The notes under the pieces: model-generated
Told to the model about the DNA's origin: nothing
Seen by the model: only the letters and a program-made list of their open reading frames with translations
Databases searched by the model: none
Program-made: the position numbers and the translations under genes
In this document: in pieces, positions 60,253-64,000 of the stretch
Position numbering within the stretch: position 1 is the stretch's first letter
Layout: every line of letters starts with the position of its first letter
DNA from: Lachnospiraceae bacterium
GTDB taxonomy: Bacteria; Bacillota; Clostridia; Lachnospirales; Lachnospiraceae
Direction of reading: 5' to 3'
NCBI GenBank assembly: GCA_029224965.1
Contig: JAQXVO010000033.1
Coordinates: forward strand, 62,001 to 126,000
Length of the DNA: 64,000 nucleotides

Positions 60253-61572
60253 ATGAAAAAGGTTGTGAAGTTCGGAGGCAGTTCCCTGGCCGATGCCAAG
60301 CAGTTTGAAAAGGTCGGCCGCATCATTAAAAGCGACGAATCCAGAGTCTATGTGATTCCAAGCGCTCCCGGCAAACGGTTCAGCGGAGACACCAAGGTCA
60401 CGGATATGCTGATCAAAGCCTATCAGATTGCTGTAAACGGCGGAGACCTCCATCAGCAGCTTCTGGATATCAAGGCCCGTTACAATGAGATCATCGAGGG
60501 CCTGCAGCTGGATTTCAGCCTGGACGATGAATTTGAGACCATCGAAAAGAATCTGAAGGAAGATCCGACCCTCGATTACGCTGCCAGCCGCGGCGAATAT
60601 CTGAACGGCCACGTCATGGCCAAATACCTGGATTACGAATTCATCGATCCCTTCGATGTGATCTTCTTTAATGAAGAGGGAAATCTGAACACCTACAAGA
60701 CTGAGAAGGTTTTAAGCCAGCGTCTTGCCGAGACACCCAAGGCCGTCATCCCCGGCTTCTACGGCAGGGGCAAGGACGGAAAAATCAAGACCTTCTCCAG
60801 AGGCGGATCCGATGTCACCGGATCCATCGTAGCCGGTGCCTGCGGTGCCGATGTCTATGAAAACTGGACCGATGTATCGGGCTTTCTGGTTGCCGATCCG
60901 AGAATCGTCGATCATCCCAAGAGCATCGATACCATTACCTATCGGGAGCTCCGCGAGCTTTCCTACATGGGCGCCTCTGTTCTCCACGAGGACGCCATCT
61001 TCCCGGTCCGCTCCAAGGGCATTCCGATCAACATCAGAAATACAAACCGTCCGGACGATGCCGGCACATGGATCGTCGAATCCACGGCTCGTAAGCCCCA
61101 GTATATGATCACCGGCATTGCCGGAAAGAAGGGCTTCTGCGCGGTCGATATCACAAAGGCCCTGATGAATTCCGAGGTCGGATTCGGCAGGAAGGTTCTC
61201 CAGGCATTTGAGGATCATGGGATCAATTTCGAGCATATGCCCTCCGGCATTGATACCATGACCATTGTGGTTCATGAAGATGAGTTCCTGGACAAGGAGC
61301 AGCAGGTTGTATCCGAGATCCATCGTCTGACCCATCCGGATTCGATTGAGATCCAGCCGGATCTGGCCTTAATCGCGGTTGTTGGCCGGGGAATGAAATC
61401 CGCCTATGGTACTTCAGGAAGAATCTTCTCCGCCCTGGCTCATGCCAGAGTCAATGTCCGCATGATCGATCAGGGCTCCTCCGAGCTCAATATCATCATC
61501 GGAGTCGACGAGAAGGATTTCGAGAAAGCCATCCGGGCCATCTACGATATCTTTGTCATGACCCAGCTGTAA
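60253..61572 (+). CDS. Aspartate kinase with C-terminal ACT domains
   Basis: KKVVKFGGSSLADAKQFEKV, GFYGRGKDGKIKTFSRGGSDVTGSI; SD GAGAGGAAAG before ATG 60253. Confidence 0.95.
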   Translation: MKKVVKFGGSSLADAKQFEKVGRIIKSDESRVYVIPSAPGKRFSGDTKVTDMLIKAYQIAVNGGDLHQQLLDIKARYNEIIEGLQLDFSLDDEFETIEKNLKEDPTLDYAASRGEYLNGHVMAKYLDYEFIDPFDVIFFNEEGNLNTYKTEKVLSQRLAETPKAVIPGFYGRGKDGKIKTFSRGGSDVTGSIVAGACGADVYENWTDVSGFLVADPRIVDHPKSIDTITYRELRELSYMGASVLHEDAIFPVRSKGIPINIRNTNRPDDAGTWIVESTARKPQYMITGIAGKKGFCAVDITKALMNSEVGFGRKVLQAFEDHGINFEHMPSGIDTMTIVVHEDEFLDKEQQVVSEIHRLTHPDSIEIQPDLALIAVVGRGMKSAYGTSGRIFSALAHARVNVRMIDQGSSELNIIIGVDEKDFEKAIRAIYDIFVMTQL

Positions 61573-61674
61573 TACAATTCCGAAACAGAGATATATGACC
61601 GCGAGATCTACATCGGGAATTGAAATTTTCTTCATTATCGATGTACAGCATTAGGAAAATCCTTTATTAAAAGA

Positions 61675-61715
61675 AAAAGTGCCATGGGGCTGCCGCTCCA
61701 TGGCACTTTCTTTAT
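61675..61715. terminator. Terminator between convergent aspartokinase and L,D-transpeptidase genes
   Basis: AAAGTGCCATGG-ggctgccgct-CCATGGCACTTTC. Confidence 0.9.
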
Positions 61716-61789
61716 GCATATTCAGGCAATAAGCGGATTCGCTGCGTAGCTTCCTGCTTCACATTTTGCGATCCCATCCGTCAGGAAGA

Positions 61790-63088
61790 TCACTGATGTA
61801 TGATGATCATGGTCTTTCCTTCCTTGACCATGTCATAAAGCTCTGTGACCTTGTCGGTCGGGCTGTTGATACAGCCGTTGGATCCGTGGGTCATATAGAT
61901 GGTTCCGCCGAAGGCATTTCTCCAGGGAGCATCATGGATGCCGACACCCGAATTGGTAACCCACATGAAACGGCTGCAGTCTGTGGAATAGGCCTTGCCG
62001 GATGCACTCGTTCCATTCATGGTATGATCCTTCTTCTTCATCAGGCAGTAGAAGACACCGGTTGGTGTATCGGTAACACCCTTCTGGCCGGTAACAACCG
62101 GATAGTCAATCTTAAGATTTCCGCTGGGATCATAGGCCCAGAGATGCTGCTGGGAGATGCTGACCTCAATGATCAAATCCGAATCATACTTACTCATATC
62201 ATTCGCCTTGCCAGCCATCTCAGGTTCCCGATTGTCCTCTGATTTTTCCTCATCCAGGTCTTCCATCAGATGGCTGATTTCACTCTTTGTATCCACATAG
62301 GATCCCCAGGTTCCTCCGGTTACAGTCTGCATGCTTCCGTCATGGAGAAGGACCGGAAAGCCCTTGCCGACCGTTGTATAATCCTTATTGACTTCCGTCA
62401 GAAGCTGCTTGAAGGTCTTGGTCAGATCAGCCAGCTGATAGCTTCCGTCAGGCTGAACGGTAATATCGTCCTTGGTAATGGTCGCTTTCTTTCCATCAGA
62501 ATAGGTGACATGCCAGTCCAGAAGCTTGTTCAGCTTTTCCGCTTTTTCCTTCAGATTCTTGGCTGTATAAACCGGTTTTACATAATAATCGGAAAGCTTG
62601 AGTCCGGTCTTTCCGGCCTCGGCATCCTGGATCAAAGCATCGGTATCTACCCTTGTGCCCTGGCTTTCCTTCTCAATCTGATACTTGCCGGACGCATCAT
62701 CGTAGTAGATGCTGGCATCCTTGCTTGCTGTATTCTCGCTATTCCACTGGTCCAGATAGGTCTTTAATGCATCGGTGTCCACAGTATTGGTCACCTTGAC
62801 CGTAATATTTTCCGGTCCGAGAAGGCCGCTTTCTCTTCCGGTCACTTCCGCACTGGTCTTAACAAACTGGTCATTCAGTTTCTTGTCGGCAAAGGTATGG
62901 CTTGCCTTGTATTCCTGACTCAGATATTTGTCGGCAATCTGACTGTCACTCGAGGAAGTAATGCCAGTCAGTGTCTTTCCATTCACAACCTTCCTCTGAC
63001 GAAGGAAGAAAACGAGAGCGCAGAGAATCACAGCCAGAATTACAATAGTCACTATGATCCGAGTCTTTTTTGTTCCAGTCTTATTCAT
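61790..63088 (-). CDS. L,D-transpeptidase (YkuD) with N-terminal TM and PG-binding-4-like region
   Basis: Catalytic HGSNGCINSP motif, GIHDAPWRNAFGGTIYMTHGSNGCIN. Confidence 0.95.
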   Translation of the reverse strand: MNKTGTKKTRIIVTIVILAVILCALVFFLRQRKVVNGKTLTGITSSSDSQIADKYLSQEYKASHTFADKKLNDQFVKTSAEVTGRESGLLGPENITVKVTNTVDTDALKTYLDQWNSENTASKDASIYYDDASGKYQIEKESQGTRVDTDALIQDAEAGKTGLKLSDYYVKPVYTAKNLKEKAEKLNKLLDWHVTYSDGKKATITKDDITVQPDGSYQLADLTKTFKQLLTEVNKDYTTVGKGFPVLLHDGSMQTVTGGTWGSYVDTKSEISHLMEDLDEEKSEDNREPEMAGKANDMSKYDSDLIIEVSISQQHLWAYDPSGNLKIDYPVVTGQKGVTDTPTGVFYCLMKKKDHTMNGTSASGKAYSTDCSRFMWVTNSGVGIHDAPWRNAFGGTIYMTHGSNGCINSPTDKVTELYDMVKEGKTMIIIHQ

Positions 63089-63486
63089 CAGTCTTTCTCC
63101 TCTATTCCTTTCATACCGCGCCGAGGCACAGTACGATTAAATTTTCATTTAATAAAATTCTAGCACAGACAGGAATATTATATTGCACAACATCTTTTTT
63201 CACTTCAGAGAAAAATCGTTATTATTGATAAATATTCCTATTAATTATTTCAGGAATATTTTCCCCTGTTTCATTTGCTTTACAGGATTGCAACAAGTAT
63301 GAAAGAAATGTAGACCGATTTCACATCAGCCTGTGAAAAATGAAGAACGGATCAGCATCAGAGTGCAAGGAAAACGTAGATCGATTTCAACATCTTTTTG
63401 GAGTTTCTGGTGAAAAAAGCGGAGTTTTTTCGGACCGGATTTTGCATAAAACTTCTTTATTAACGAAAATAACGGAGTTTTCAAAA

Positions 63487-63537
63487 ACAAGGCCTGCCGC
63501 TAGGATCTCTCGATCCCTGGAACAGACCTTGTCTCTT
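63487..63537 (-). terminator. Terminator downstream of the transketolase subunit gene
   Basis: ACAAGGcCTG...GATC/GATC...CAGaCCTTGT; minus strand continues TTTTTG. Confidence 0.65.
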
Positions 63538-63556
63538 ATTCACAATATAAATTGAA

Positions 63557-64000
63557 TTACTGCAGCCACTCGCGGATCTGCCTGTAGACGCCGTCGCCGT
63601 CCAGCTCGTACTTCTTCAGAAGCTCTACGGCAGGACCGGACTCACCGAAGGTATCCCGGACACCGATCTTATGCACTGGAGTCGGAAGCTTCTCGGAAAG
63701 GACATCTGCGACCGCGCTGCCCAGACCGCCGATGATGGAATGCTCCTCAACGGTTACAACCTTGCCGGTCTTCTTTGCTGATGCGAGAACCAGCTCCTCA
63801 TCCAGAGGCTTGATGGTATGGATGTTGATGACCTCTGCATGAATGCCGTCTGCTGCCAGACGGTCAGCTGCCTCAAGGGCATAGCCGACTTCCAGGCCGG
63901 TCGCAATGATGGTAAGGTCTGTGCCCTCACGAAGAAGGATGCCCTTGCCGATCTCGAAATGATAGTCTGGACGGTCATTGATGACAGGCGCTGCCAGACG
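63557..64000 (-). CDS. Transketolase C-terminal subunit / transketolase family protein, 5' part beyond the window edge
   Basis: Minus-strand reading ends ...TDLTIIATGLEVGYALEAADRLAADGIHAEVINIHTIKPLDEELVLASAKKTGKVVTVEEHSIIGGLGSAVADVLSEKLP...REWLQ stop; not in the ORF track because it is open at the edge. Confidence 0.92.
   Translation of the reverse strand, partial: RLAAPVINDRPDYHFEIGKGILLREGTDLTIIATGLEVGYALEAADRLAADGIHAEVINIHTIKPLDEELVLASAKKTGKVVTVEEHSIIGGLGSAVADVLSEKLPTPVHKIGVRDTFGESGPAVELLKKYELDGDGVYRQIREWLQ

Overview
The window looks like the chromosome of a Clostridia/Lachnospiraceae-type Firmicute and is mostly core housekeeping genes, with many genes in minus-strand operons. Recognisable blocks are: znuABC-type metal transporter; tig-clpP-clpX-engB; a priA-def-fmt-yugP-rsmB-rlmN-stp-prkC-rsgA-rpe-thiN translation and signalling block; murE; pyrB-pyrI (+) converging on an alpha/beta hydrolase and pyrC; rnpB (RNase P RNA); a dgt-dnaG-rpoD-trmK-nif3 block; trpS; metNIQ; a MoxR-ATPase/VWA/membrane-protein locus; cstA; lon; a class II aldolase; uppP; an aspartokinase; an L,D-transpeptidase; and a truncated transketolase C-terminal subunit. 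Two edge genes missing from the ORF track (a metal ABC permease at 1-661 and the transketolase subunit at 63557-64000) were recovered by reading the minus strand. I saw no CRISPR array, tRNA, intact IS or prophage. The most interesting signals are: (i) phased 61-bp and 71-bp tandem repeats around a perfect hairpin between pyrI and a convergent hydrolase; (ii) a CIRCE-like HrcA operator upstream of lon; (iii) a 30-bp tandem repeat element and a separate 25-bp tandem repeat flanking lon, possibly mobile-element remnants; (iv) the MoxR/VWA/membrane locus of unknown function; (v) a palindrome in the metQ promoter spacer plus a metQ-metN intercistronic terminator; (vi) low-complexity insertions and extensions in conserved proteins (RpoD, RsgA, FliB-like and others). 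All family calls come from reading motifs and from memory; no database search was run.
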